From RUG563 sp024681215 (GTDB lineage Bacteria; Bacillota; Clostridia; Christensenellales; Aristaeellaceae), in contig JAILBG010000085.1 of NCBI GenBank assembly GCA_024681215.1, forward strand, positions 1 to 9,040: a stretch of 9,040 nucleotides of DNA, in the 5' to 3' direction. Below, one piece after another: positions 1 to 6,068 of this stretch. The notes under the pieces are model-generated. The model did no database searches. It had not been told where the DNA came from and worked only from the letters and a program-made list of their open reading frames with translations. A program made the translations under genes and the position numbers. Position 1 is the stretch's first letter; each line of letters begins with the position of its first letter.

Positions 1-1
1 G

Positions 2-85
2 TTTGTGTTCGGCTTATCCCACTACCGCCATTTCCGCACTCTGATGCGCAGGAATGTCCATCACAGCGGCTCTTCTGGACGATGA
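2..85 (+). CDS. possible 3' end of an upstream phage gene (partial)
   Basis: A frame that is open from the left edge ends at a TGA at 83-85 and encodes about 27 residues ending HHSGSSGR. The gap between this stop and the next well-supported start at 151 is about 65 bases, a normal spacing for a phage tail operon. The peptide is too short to recognise. The neighbouring frame is also open from the window edge and runs into the next gene, so the assignment is uncertain. Confidence 0.22.
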   Translation, partial: FVFGLSHYRHFRTLMRRNVHHSGSSGR

Positions 86-150
86 CAACCTACGGAAACC
101 CGCATCTTTACTACAAATTCTACTTGACATTATGGGGAGGAAAAAAGGAA

Positions 151-516
151 ATGAAAATCACACAGGGAAAAATCGTAAACGCTTACCGTACATTGATTCG
201 TTTGTCGGAGCAGCAGCTGCCCCTGCCCACCGCCTACGCCCTGTACAAGGCGAAAAAGGCCCTGGATCCGCAATGGCAGTTCCAGCTTGAACAGGAACAG
301 AAGCTGATCCGGGACTGCGGCGCGGAGCTGCACCCGGACGGGAGCGTGACCTTCCCGGACGACGCGGCCCGGGAAAGCTACGTGGCCGCGGTGCTGGAGC
401 TGAACGCCATGGAAACGGAGATCGATCTTTCCGCCGTCGTCATCCCCGAAAGCGGCGGATTGACCCTCACCGTGAACGAGCTGGACGCCCTGGACGGCAT
501 CGTGAGCATTGCGTAA
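151..516 (+). CDS. small phage protein, DUF1617-like
   Basis: This encodes a 121-residue soluble, acidic, largely helical protein. I chose the ATG at 151 because GGAGG (136-140) and AAGGAA stand before it; the frame is open further upstream but has no ribosome site there. The N-terminus (MKITQGKIVNAYRTLIRLSEQ) is followed by a helical middle with a PDGSVTF segment near residue 65. The C-terminus (LTLTVNELDALDGIVSIA) describes a short beta element ending in an acidic helix. This layout resembles the DUF1617 family of small proteins found beside tail genes in Firmicute phages; that match is from memory of the family, not a search. The molecular role is unknown. The next gene begins 13 bases after its stop, with its ribosome site overlapping the TAA, so the two are probably co-translated. 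Confidence 0.72.
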   Translation: MKITQGKIVNAYRTLIRLSEQQLPLPTAYALYKAKKALDPQWQFQLEQEQKLIRDCGAELHPDGSVTFPDDAARESYVAAVLELNAMETEIDLSAVVIPESGGLTLTVNELDALDGIVSIA

Positions 517-529
517 GGAGGCGGATTTT

Positions 530-955
530 ATGAGCACGGCAAACCTCAATCTGCCCACTCTGGCCGGCAGCGGCCAGCTGGGGGACCTGCCCGCGGCATT
601 CAACGACGCCATGGGAAAAATCGACGGGGCGCTGCCCGGCGGATACCTGAGCGTATCGGACTGGCTTGCGTCCGCCGAGTCCGGCTCCGGCGCGGCCTGC
701 TTTATCATGCGTTTCGGGAAGATCGTCTGCCTGGATCTGCGCACGATCTCCCGTTTACACGCGGAAAACGATGTGATCGCAAACATCCCGTCCGGGTACA
801 GGCCGAAAGCGACCATCGACGTGCCCGCGTGGGTGAATGCCGAGGGTATCGGGGTCATTCGTATCCAGACCGACGGCACGGTGAAGGTGTGGGTCACGCC
901 CGGCACAGCGACAGCGGGGCGCGTGTATCTGTATTGCAGTTATGTGATCGACTGA
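530..955 (+). CDS. phage tail tip / receptor-binding-like protein
   Basis: This encodes a 141-residue protein. The start at 530 is fixed by AAGGAGG at 515-521, eight bases upstream, and not by the longer open frame from 509. The N-terminus (NLNLPTLAGSGQ, then PAAFNDAMGKIDGAL, residues 5-35) resembles the short helical anchor of tail fibre and baseplate proteins. From about residue 50 the protein becomes a compact beta-rich domain with the segment IPSGYRP (86-92), a VRIQTDGTVKV-like strand (about 109-120) and a closing YLYCSYVID. The SGYRP and DGTVKV pattern is common in the C-terminal head domains of phage receptor-binding and lower-baseplate proteins. The likely role is host-surface recognition on the tail, or a fibre accessory protein. 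It lies between a small phage protein and the collagen-type fibre, which supports this. The receptor cannot be predicted. Confidence 0.68.
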   Translation: MSTANLNLPTLAGSGQLGDLPAAFNDAMGKIDGALPGGYLSVSDWLASAESGSGAACFIMRFGKIVCLDLRTISRLHAENDVIANIPSGYRPKATIDVPAWVNAEGIGVIRIQTDGTVKVWVTPGTATAGRVYLYCSYVID

Positions 956-968
956 GGGAGGCGGTATA

Positions 969-1460
969 ATGACAGTAAACGCAATTTTACGGCAGGGAAG
1001 CGTATTCCGCACAGCACCCCTGACGCAGTATGACGAGGGCCAAAAGATCCACCTGTCCGAGGGGGAGCTTCCCGCGTCCTACCTTGCGGAGTTTTCGAAC
1101 AGCGAAACGGGGCCAGCGGAGCAGATCACGCAGACCACCGACACCGTGACCGTGCCGGACAAATACCTGACCAGCGGGAATCCGGTATATGTCTGGATCG
1201 TGGTGGCATGGCAGGACGAGCGCACGACCCGGTATCAGATCATCGTACCCGTCAAGGGGCGCGGTGAGCCTGACGATTATACGCCCACGCCCAGCGAACA
1301 AACCGCGATCGAAGCGGCGATCACGGCGCTGAATCAGGCTGTTACGGCGGCTGGTGTTGCGATTGACCACTACCCGAAAATCGTTGACGGGTATTGGTAT
1401 GTCTGGGATGTGACGAACAGCGCGTGGGTGAACACCAACGTGAGCGCTATCGGTCCGTAG
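969..1460 (+). CDS. tail fibre N-terminal part, ends at in-frame amber codon
   Basis: This is the N-terminal 163 residues of a tail fibre / baseplate upper protein. GGGAGG at 956-961 lies seven bases before the ATG at 969. Residues 1-100 form a beta-rich domain (NAILRQGSVF, then VYVWIVVAWQDERTTRYQIIVPV near 70-97) like the baseplate-docking BppU-type N-terminus of Firmicute phages. A short helical linker (about 108-130) follows, then a YPKIVDGYWYVWD module (about 134-147), and the segment ends at AIGP before TAG. The same frame continues after the TAG with GAT GAT GAT collagen triplets and stays open to 2357, so this piece and the next are best read as one fibre gene of 463 codons including the final stop. 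If the TAG is a true stop, the product would be a docking domain without the receptor-contacting part. Causes could be readthrough, amber suppression or reassignment, a point mutation, or a sequence error. Confidence 0.85.
   Translation: MTVNAILRQGSVFRTAPLTQYDEGQKIHLSEGELPASYLAEFSNSETGPAEQITQTTDTVTVPDKYLTSGNPVYVWIVVAWQDERTTRYQIIVPVKGRGEPDDYTPTPSEQTAIEAAITALNQAVTAAGVAIDHYPKIVDGYWYVWDVTNSAWVNTNVSAIGP
1458..1460 (+). other. in-frame amber codon (codon 164) inside the fibre gene
   Basis: The TAG falls after GGT CCG and before GGT GCA ACC GGT. It is therefore the third codon of a Gly-Pro-X triplet that opens a run of Gly-Ala-Thr triplets. A single C-to-T change from CAG (Gln) would produce it, and Gly-Pro-Gln is a normal collagen-type triplet. 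The base after the stop is G. No pseudoknot or stem-loop was recognised downstream, so there is no direct sign of programmed readthrough other than the intact frame. Confidence 0.8.
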
Positions 1461-1511
1461 GGTGCAACCGGTGCAACAGGCGCGACCGGAAACAGCATCG
1501 CATCCGCTGTT

Positions 1512-2357
1512 TTGAATCATGACTATACCCTTACGCTGACCTTCACGAACGGCGAAACATACACTACGCCGTCCATCCGGGGGGAGAAAGGCGAGACTGG
1601 TGCGGATGGACAGCAAGGCGCTCCCGGCCCCGGCGTACCTCCTGGCGGCACAACCGGGCAGATGCTGGTGAAAAAAAGCGCCACGGATTACGACAGCGAA
1701 TGGCAAAACCAGCCGAGCGTCCCCGTGACGGACGTGCAAGTCAACGGAACTTCGATCCTGAATAATGGCGTGGCGAATGTGCCGTTAGCGGGACAATCAC
1801 AATCATTAGCAGGCGTGGTATGGGCCAGTGGAGCAGGAATAGCTATTCAACAAACAGGTAATAATGTCGGACGAATTGTCACGGCTCCTGCATCATCTGA
1901 CGCAATCAAAGCTGGAACGGCTGAGAATCCTCCGATTACACCATTAAGACAGCATGAATCCATTTTCTACGGCCTCGCCAAAGCTGCCGGAGCAGACATG
2001 GCATCTGTCAGCGGTGCTACTGTCGGCGTATACACCGAAGCCGCAAAATCCGCAATTTCGCAGATGCTCGATGCCCCCGAAACCGTCAGCGGCTCTACCC
2101 CGTCCATCACGGCGAAAGCCGGCGTACGGTACATCTGCGGCGAGTGCGCCACGCTGGATATTACTACGCCCGCATCTGGAATTGTGGATGTTGTGTTTAC
2201 CAGCGGCAGTACGCCCACCGTCCTGACCGTGACACCGCCCACAGGCATGACGATGAAATGGGCAAACGGGTTTGATCCGACAAGCCTTGAAGCAAATACC
2301 GTCTACGAGATCAACATCATGGATGGCGTGTACGGGGTGGTGGGACAATGGACTTGA
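1512..2357 (+). CDS. tail fibre C-terminal part (collagen-like, same frame as the upstream piece)
   Basis: This is the continuation of the fibre after the amber codon; the open stretch actually begins at 1461. The TTG at 1512 is only the first possible start and has no recognisable ribosome site, so independent translation looks unlikely. Counting from the ATG at 969, the order is a first collagen tract (162-176), a small beta module (LNHDYTLTLTFTNGETY, about 183-198), a second collagen tract with GEKGETGADGQQGAPGPG (205-222), and the segment GTTGQMLVKKSATDYDSEW (227-245), which is a familiar phage fibre hinge. The C-terminal 220 residues are Ser/Thr/Ala-rich and beta-prone, with a closing strand YEINIMDGVYGVVGQWT. 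Collagen-type tracts trimerise and act as the fibre shaft; the C-terminal part would contact the host. Codon use is more AT-rich around 1795-1960 than in the shaft, which suggests mosaic exchange. Frame, composition and homologous layout show no sign of decay other than the TAG. Confidence 0.75.
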   Translation: MNHDYTLTLTFTNGETYTTPSIRGEKGETGADGQQGAPGPGVPPGGTTGQMLVKKSATDYDSEWQNQPSVPVTDVQVNGTSILNNGVANVPLAGQSQSLAGVVWASGAGIAIQQTGNNVGRIVTAPASSDAIKAGTAENPPITPLRQHESIFYGLAKAAGADMASVSGATVGVYTEAAKSAISQMLDAPETVSGSTPSITAKAGVRYICGECATLDITTPASGIVDVVFTSGSTPTVLTVTPPTGMTMKWANGFDPTSLEANTVYEINIMDGVYGVVGQWT

Positions 2358-2953
2358 TGGCGGTGCGGAGATCGTTACTGATACAGGAGAGCAGCTTGTT
2401 GCCGGGTGAGTATCAGAAAGTGGAATATGTGTATGGGAGCCTCGTGAGGATAAATACAGGGTATGTGCCGGTTGTTTCTCCAAAAGCGGTCATTACGTTC
2501 ATGATTAGGGATCGAAACGACAGGGACATATTAGGGTTCACCGAAAACAAATTTCCGTCTTTTATCGTTGACCCTGCACCAGGCGATAGCACATGGTACA
2601 ACAGATATGGCAGTACATCAAGGTACAGTCCAGGCGGGCTAACACCACCAACCGATAACGTAAAGCAATCTTGGGAGTTTGGTCAAATTGTTAAATGTAA
2701 CGGTGTTGTGGAAAAGACGTTGGACGAAGTTGATTGGAGTGCCAATACACAGGCCGTTTTCCTCTTTGGGGCAAGAAATTCGCATATAGGGCTTAATGTA
2801 TATGATTTTGCCCTATACGATGGGAGTACGCTTGTTCGCAAGATGATTCCATGCCGCAGGAAAAACGATAATGTTGCTGGCTTATATTGTACTGTAACGA
2901 AAACCTTTTATACATCCAATACTGGCACAATGACTGCTGGCCCTGATATTTAA
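2348..2953 (+). CDS. LamG/concanavalin-like phage tail protein
   Basis: This encodes 201 residues. The ATG at 2348 overlaps the end of the fibre gene. A second in-frame ATG at 2357 shares a base with the fibre's TGA (TGATG), so either start would be translationally coupled; there is no strong separate ribosome site. After a short N-terminus, LPGEYQKVEYV (about 18-28) and INTGYVP (about 35-41) open a beta-sandwich. FLFGARNS (about 139-146), FALYDGSTLVRKMIPC (about 154-169), a short VAGLYCTVTKTFY strand and TGTMTAGPDI close it. This arrangement is typical of LamG/concanavalin-like domains at the tips of phage tails in gut Firmicutes, which are thought to bind glycans. The gene is clearly more AT-rich than its neighbours, especially from about 2440 to 2950, consistent with recent module exchange. 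The bound glycan is unknown. Confidence 0.7.
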   Translation: MDLMAVRRSLLIQESSLLPGEYQKVEYVYGSLVRINTGYVPVVSPKAVITFMIRDRNDRDILGFTENKFPSFIVDPAPGDSTWYNRYGSTSRYSPGGLTPPTDNVKQSWEFGQIVKCNGVVEKTLDEVDWSANTQAVFLFGARNSHIGLNVYDFALYDGSTLVRKMIPCRRKNDNVAGLYCTVTKTFYTSNTGTMTAGPDI

Positions 2954-2978
2954 CCAACTAACGAAAGGAGCGAAAACC

Positions 2979-3323
2979 ATGAGAGAAATCTACATCGTCA
3001 ATGCCACGCAGGCTGTCGTAAGCGAAGCACATCCGGAGGGCCTGTACAGCGTGGTCACAGGCTACCCCAAGACCTTCGACAGCCGCAACTACAACGCCAC
3101 AGAACAGAACCCCAACGGCGACACGGATGCCGCGCTCCGGGCCGCGAAAGCCGAATATTTCAGCCGCCTGTCTGCCAACTACGCCGGGTCTGCTTCCCGC
3201 GTCATGGCTACTGTCACGCTGGAAACCGCCCAGGGCAGAACGATCATGTCTGAGTGTATCGGCGCGTTTCCGGACATGACCCCCGCGCCTGAACCTGAGC
3301 CGGATGAAGCCGATGCCGAATGA
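2979..3323 (+). CDS. small conserved phage protein between tail and lysis genes
   Basis: This encodes a 114-residue protein. AAAGGAG (2964-2970) lies eight bases before the ATG. The N-terminal half has short beta strands (REIYIVNATQAVV, then LYSVVTGYPKTFDSRNY). A helix follows (TDAALRAAKAEYFSRLSANY, about 49-68), then a strand pair (ASRVMATVTLETAQGR), and a Pro/Glu tail (PAPEPEPDEADAE) that looks disordered. No signal peptide, membrane segment or catalytic motif is visible. Proteins of this layout are familiar just before the endolysin of Clostridia phages, but no function is known to me. The stop overlaps the endolysin start as ATGA, so expression of the two is probably linked. Confidence 0.7.
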   Translation: MREIYIVNATQAVVSEAHPEGLYSVVTGYPKTFDSRNYNATEQNPNGDTDAALRAAKAEYFSRLSANYAGSASRVMATVTLETAQGRTIMSECIGAFPDMTPAPEPEPDEADAE

Positions 3324-4120
3324 TTAAGGCCGCCGACCTGATCGGCCTTTGGTGGTCGGCTATCTGGGACAAATGGGGCTACATCTGGGGCCGGTACGGG
3401 CAAATCTGGACGAAAGCGAATCAGAAAGCCGCCACCCGCGAACAGACTGTCCGATGGGGTGAACAATGGGTAGGCCACCACGTTGCCGACTGCTCCGGGC
3501 TGGCCTTCTGGGCGTTTCAGCAGTTGGGCGGGTATGTGTTCCACGGCAGCAATACCATCTGGAATCAGTATGTGACCTGCAGATCCTCGCTGGTAAAAGG
3601 CAAACGCGCAGACGGAATGCCCATGCTCCCCGGCGATCCGGTGTTTCTTGTGCGGAATAAAAACGGCAAGCCGAACCTTCACCACATCGGCTATTATGTG
3701 GGCAATGATACCGTGATCGAAGCGAAGGGCACGCGGGACGGCGTGGTGACTTCGCCCCTCAGTCGTTGGCACGAAACCGCGCATTGGCTGAATGTCGAAT
3801 ACGAGAATGGAGTGGTGTACATGAATCATCCGACTTTACGCAAAGGTTCCTCCGGCGATGCCGTGCGGGAGCTTCAGGAACTGCTGAACCAGAACGGCGC
3901 GGCGCTGACCGTGGACGGCAAATTCGGCAGCGCAACGGAAACGGCGTTACGAAATTACCAGCAGAGCCACGGCCTTGTCCCGGACGGCATATGCGGCGCG
4001 GCCACCATGTCCGCCCTGGCAGCCGCATCCCAGGCGGACGGCGATCTTTCCGCGCTGCGCGCCGCCCTGGCCGGATGCCTCTCCGCCCTGGACCGGATCA
4101 TCGGAGCCCAGCATGGCTGA
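3320..4120 (+). CDS. phage endolysin, NlpC/P60-like with C-terminal PG-binding domain
   Basis: This encodes a 266-residue cell-wall hydrolase used for host lysis. The N-terminal domain (about 1-160) is of NlpC/P60 (CHAP-like) cysteine peptidase type. The probable catalytic Cys is C58 in ADCSGL, the His is H122 in HHIGYYVG, and E134 in VIEAKG is a plausible third residue. The first 30 residues are unusually rich in Trp and Tyr (WWSAIWDKWGYIWGRYGQIW), which may shape the substrate groove. A peptidoglycan-binding type 1 domain follows at about 170-232 (LRKGSSGDAVRELQELLNQ, VDGKFGSATETALRNYQ, LVPDGICG). A 30-residue helical tail completes the protein. There is no signal peptide, so export would depend on the holin. 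The start overlaps the previous gene (ATGA), and the end overlaps the next gene's ATG by eight bases. The exact bond cut (for example D-glutamyl to diamino acid) is inferred from the family. Confidence 0.88.
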   Translation: MIKAADLIGLWWSAIWDKWGYIWGRYGQIWTKANQKAATREQTVRWGEQWVGHHVADCSGLAFWAFQQLGGYVFHGSNTIWNQYVTCRSSLVKGKRADGMPMLPGDPVFLVRNKNGKPNLHHIGYYVGNDTVIEAKGTRDGVVTSPLSRWHETAHWLNVEYENGVVYMNHPTLRKGSSGDAVRELQELLNQNGAALTVDGKFGSATETALRNYQQSHGLVPDGICGAATMSALAAASQADGDLSALRAALAGCLSALDRIIGAQHG

Positions 4121-4490
4121 CCTCACCTGGCAGGGAGCCGTCAGCGCCCTCTTGTTCCTCACCGCGGCAGCGGGGCTGGCGGCGGCGCTTTGGGCGGGGG
4201 TGGACGCCCTGCGCAAGCTCACCGGCGCGGACAGGCGGCGGGCCGCCCGGTCTCAAACCGAGAGCCGTCTGCGCGCCCTGGAAAACCGCATGGCGGCCTG
4301 CGAAGCGAGCCTGAGCCGGGATGAGATGCGCTTTTCCTTCATGCGCCAGGATCTCACCCAGGCCCTCACCGCCCTGAACGCGCTGCTGATGCACGAGATC
4401 ACCGGCAACAGCATCGACCGGCTGAAAACCGTCAAATCCGGCCTGGACGCCTATCTGTCCGGGCGAAGAGAGAAAGGAGAAGCCCCGTGA
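4113..4490 (+). CDS. phage lysis-cassette membrane/coiled-coil protein (holin-associated)
   Basis: This encodes 125 residues. The start is taken at the ATG at 4113, which overlaps the endolysin stop; the frame is open upstream from 3975 but that part lies inside the endolysin. Residues 8-30 form one hydrophobic helix rich in Ala and Leu (VSALLFLTAAAGLAAALW). Basic residues (RKLTGADRRRAAR) and a long amphipathic helix likely to be a coiled coil (about 45-95) follow. The end has the segment LLMHEITGNSIDRLKTVKSGLDAYLSGR, a pattern I associate with small proteins next to holins in Clostridia phages. The expected topology is N-terminus in the membrane and coiled coil in the cytoplasm. The role is inferred to be lysis timing or holin function. 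It could itself be a one-span holin. The next gene begins at GTG overlapping its stop. Confidence 0.68.
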   Translation: MADLTWQGAVSALLFLTAAAGLAAALWAGVDALRKLTGADRRRAARSQTESRLRALENRMAACEASLSRDEMRFSFMRQDLTQALTALNALLMHEITGNSIDRLKTVKSGLDAYLSGRREKGEAP

Positions 4491-4672
4491 AGCAAAACCG
4501 TTTCCGTTCCTGGGCGCTGTGGACCTCCACCGCCGCCCTGATCGTATTCTGCCTGAAGGAATTCTTCGGCATCGACGCCGCCCAGCCCGTGAACGCCTTT
4601 CTGGATGTGCTGCTGCCGGTGGTCGCCGCCTTCGGCATCGTCAACGACCCCACCACCCGCGGCAAGCTGTAA
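4487..4672 (+). CDS. small phage holin-like protein
   Basis: This encodes a 61-residue membrane protein beginning at GTG 4487. AGAAAGGAG (4471-4479) lies seven bases before it, and the GTG overlaps the previous stop as GTGA. Two hydrophobic stretches are visible (about 10-24, WTSTAALIVFCLKEFF, and about 37-53, AFLDVLLPVVAAFGIV), separated by an acidic turn. The closing motif NDPTTRGKL (53-61) matches the NDPTT-type ending of the phage holin family related to phi LC3. Holins form lesions in the cytoplasmic membrane that let the endolysin reach the wall. It is the last gene of the phage cluster and a terminator follows about 90 bases later. Confidence 0.8.
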   Translation: MKQNRFRSWALWTSTAALIVFCLKEFFGIDAAQPVNAFLDVLLPVVAAFGIVNDPTTRGKL

Positions 4673-4686
4673 AAGCCCCGGGGGTA

Positions 4687-4729
4687 CGTCGGAACAGAGC
4701 GGGATCCCGAATTCCGCTTTGTTCCGACG
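4687..4729 (+). repeat. 16-bp stem-loop after the holin gene
   Basis: The arms at 4687-4702 and 4714-4729 pair over 16 positions, with 15 Watson-Crick pairs and one G-U pair, around an 11-base loop that holds GGATCC. No T-run follows at once; the true terminator with a T-tract lies 30 bases further on. It could be an RNA-stabilising hairpin, a first part of a tandem terminator, or a protein or recombination site at the phage end. Only the pairing is seen directly. Confidence 0.65.
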
Positions 4730-4760
4730 CAGGCGTAAAAATTCTATTTCGATGCGCTGC

Positions 4761-4782
4761 GGGCCCTTAGGGGCCCTTTTTT
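4761..4782 (+). terminator. rho-independent terminator of the phage late operon
   Basis: GGGCCC at 4761-4766 and again at 4771-4776 (a self-complementary sequence) can pair around the TTAG loop, and six T residues follow at once (4777-4782). A second pyrimidine-rich stretch is seen at 4789-4802. The position between the last phage gene and the promoter of the sugar operon fits termination of late phage transcription. Confidence 0.8.
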
Positions 4783-4800
4783 GGTATGCTTTTTTCTTTT

Positions 4801-4836
4801 TTGTCCATAGCAAATTCCGTTCGTTTCGTTTATAAT
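4801..4836 (+). promoter_or_regulatory. candidate promoter of the GH130 operon
   Basis: A perfect TATAAT box lies at 4831-4836, about 50 bases before the start of the first GH130 gene. The best TTG-containing hexamer (TTGTCC, 4801-4806) is too far upstream for a normal 17-base spacer, and the hexamer at the expected place is a poor match. The promoter may therefore need an activator, which is plausible for a sugar-utilisation operon. No operator was recognised. Confidence 0.5.
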
Positions 4837-4886
4837 GGACCTGACGGAAAAACCGGCGCGCCCACGGCGCAAGGAGGATGCGGAAA

Positions 4887-6056
4887 ATGACCTATCAGGA
4901 GCTCTGCGCCCGTTACGAAGCCCTGCTGGCCAGGAAAAACACGGTGGACGGCACGCGCTACAACGGCATTTTTGAACGGTGGACGCATCCGGTGCTGACC
5001 CGGGAGCATATCCCGCCTTTCTGGATCTACGATCCCGATCCGGCGTCCAATCCCTTCATGATGCAGCGGCTGGGGATCAACGCGGTGTTCAACAGCGGCG
5101 CGCTGCTGCTGGACGGCAAGTTCACTCTGGTGGCCCGGGTGGAGGGCGCGGACCGCAAGAGCTTCTTCGCCGTGGCCCAGTCGGACAGCGGCGTGGACGG
5201 CTTCCGCTTCTGGGACGAGCCGGTGATCCTGCCCGACACCTGCCCGGAGGAAACCAATGTCTACGATATGCGGCTCACCCAGCACGAGGACGGCTGGATT
5301 TACGGCGTTTTCTGCTCGGAGAGCAAGGACCTTTCCTCCCCGGATCTGAGCGCCGCCACCGCCGCGGCGGGCATCGTGCGCACCAAGGACCTGAAAACCT
5401 GGGAGAGGCTTCCCAACCTGCACACCCTGCGCTCCCCCCAGCAGCGCAACGTATGCCTGCACCCGGAATTCGTCGACGGGCAGTACGCCTTCTATACCCG
5501 GCCTATGGACGATTTCATCGAAACCGGGTCCGGCGGAGGCATCGGCTTCGGGCTGTGCAGGGACATTTTGCACCCCGTCATCGACGGGGAAAAAATGACC
5601 TCCGTGCGCCGGTATCACACCGTCACGGAAGCGAAGAACGGCGCCGGGGCCGTGCCCATCAAAACGGACCGTGGCTGGATCCACATCGCCCACGGGGTGC
5701 GGAATACCGCCGCGGGGCTGCGCTACGTGATCTACTGCTTCGCCACCGCCCCGGACGATCCCGCCCGGGTGATTGCCGAGCCCGGCGGATATCTGATCGC
5801 CCCTCTGGGCGGCGAGCGCGTGGGGGACGTGAGCAACGTGGTGTTCACCAACGGCGCCATCGCCGCCCCGGACGGCAGGGTGTACATCTACTACGCCTCC
5901 AGCGACACCCGCCTCCACGTGGCCACCACGGATCTGGATCGCCTCACGGATTACGTGTTCTCCACCCCCGCCGATCCCCTGCGCAGCGCGGACTGCGTGC
6001 GCCAGCGCACGGATTTCATCCGGAAGAACCTGGCATACCTGAAGGAACATTCCTGA
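4887..6056 (+). CDS. 4-O-beta-D-mannosyl-D-glucose phosphorylase, GH130 (subfamily 1 type)
   Basis: This cytoplasmic enzyme cleaves beta-1,4-mannosyl-glucose with phosphate to mannose 1-phosphate and glucose. It encodes 389 residues when started at the ATG at 4887, nine bases after AAGGAGG (4871-4877). The ATG at 4878 abuts that site and is unlikely. The length matches characterised family members of about 390. GH130 landmarks run in order: a KYPVL-like entry (WTHPVLT, about 32-38), RVEGADRKSFFAVAQS (85-100), the catalytic general acid Asp in VYDMRLT (D127), RTKDLKTWERLP (165-176), GSGGGIG (214-220), HGVRN (269-273) and YYASSDTR (335-342). The conserved stretches resemble the mannosylglucose phosphorylases of Bacteroides fragilis and Ruminococcus albus (RaMP1), from memory of these proteins. 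There is no signal peptide. It is the first gene of the operon; the mutase starts 12 bases after its stop. Substrate is assigned by family resemblance, so another GH130_1 substrate is possible. Confidence 0.88.
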   Translation: MTYQELCARYEALLARKNTVDGTRYNGIFERWTHPVLTREHIPPFWIYDPDPASNPFMMQRLGINAVFNSGALLLDGKFTLVARVEGADRKSFFAVAQSDSGVDGFRFWDEPVILPDTCPEETNVYDMRLTQHEDGWIYGVFCSESKDLSSPDLSAATAAAGIVRTKDLKTWERLPNLHTLRSPQQRNVCLHPEFVDGQYAFYTRPMDDFIETGSGGGIGFGLCRDILHPVIDGEKMTSVRRYHTVTEAKNGAGAVPIKTDRGWIHIAHGVRNTAAGLRYVIYCFATAPDDPARVIAEPGGYLIAPLGGERVGDVSNVVFTNGAIAAPDGRVYIYYASSDTRLHVATTDLDRLTDYVFSTPADPLRSADCVRQRTDFIRKNLAYLKEHS

Positions 6057-6068
6057 GGAGGAAACGGC

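Noticed and set aside
124..152. TTGACA at 124-129 as a promoter for the first small phage gene
   Set aside because: There is no TATAAT-like hexamer at the proper distance; the following bases are the purine-rich ribosome site. The gene is probably transcribed from further upstream with the tail operon.
1461..1492. Short tandem GGTGCAACC-type repeat as a possible microsatellite or phase-variable tract
   Set aside because: The units are nine bases long and keep the frame, and the third positions differ between copies. They encode Gly-Ala-Thr collagen triplets, so coding for a fibre shaft explains them. Slippage would add or remove whole triplets, not switch the frame.
4878..4880. ATG at 4878 as the start of the first GH130 gene
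   Set aside because: It touches the AAGGAGG site directly, leaving no spacing. The ATG at 4887 has nine bases of spacing and gives the usual family length.
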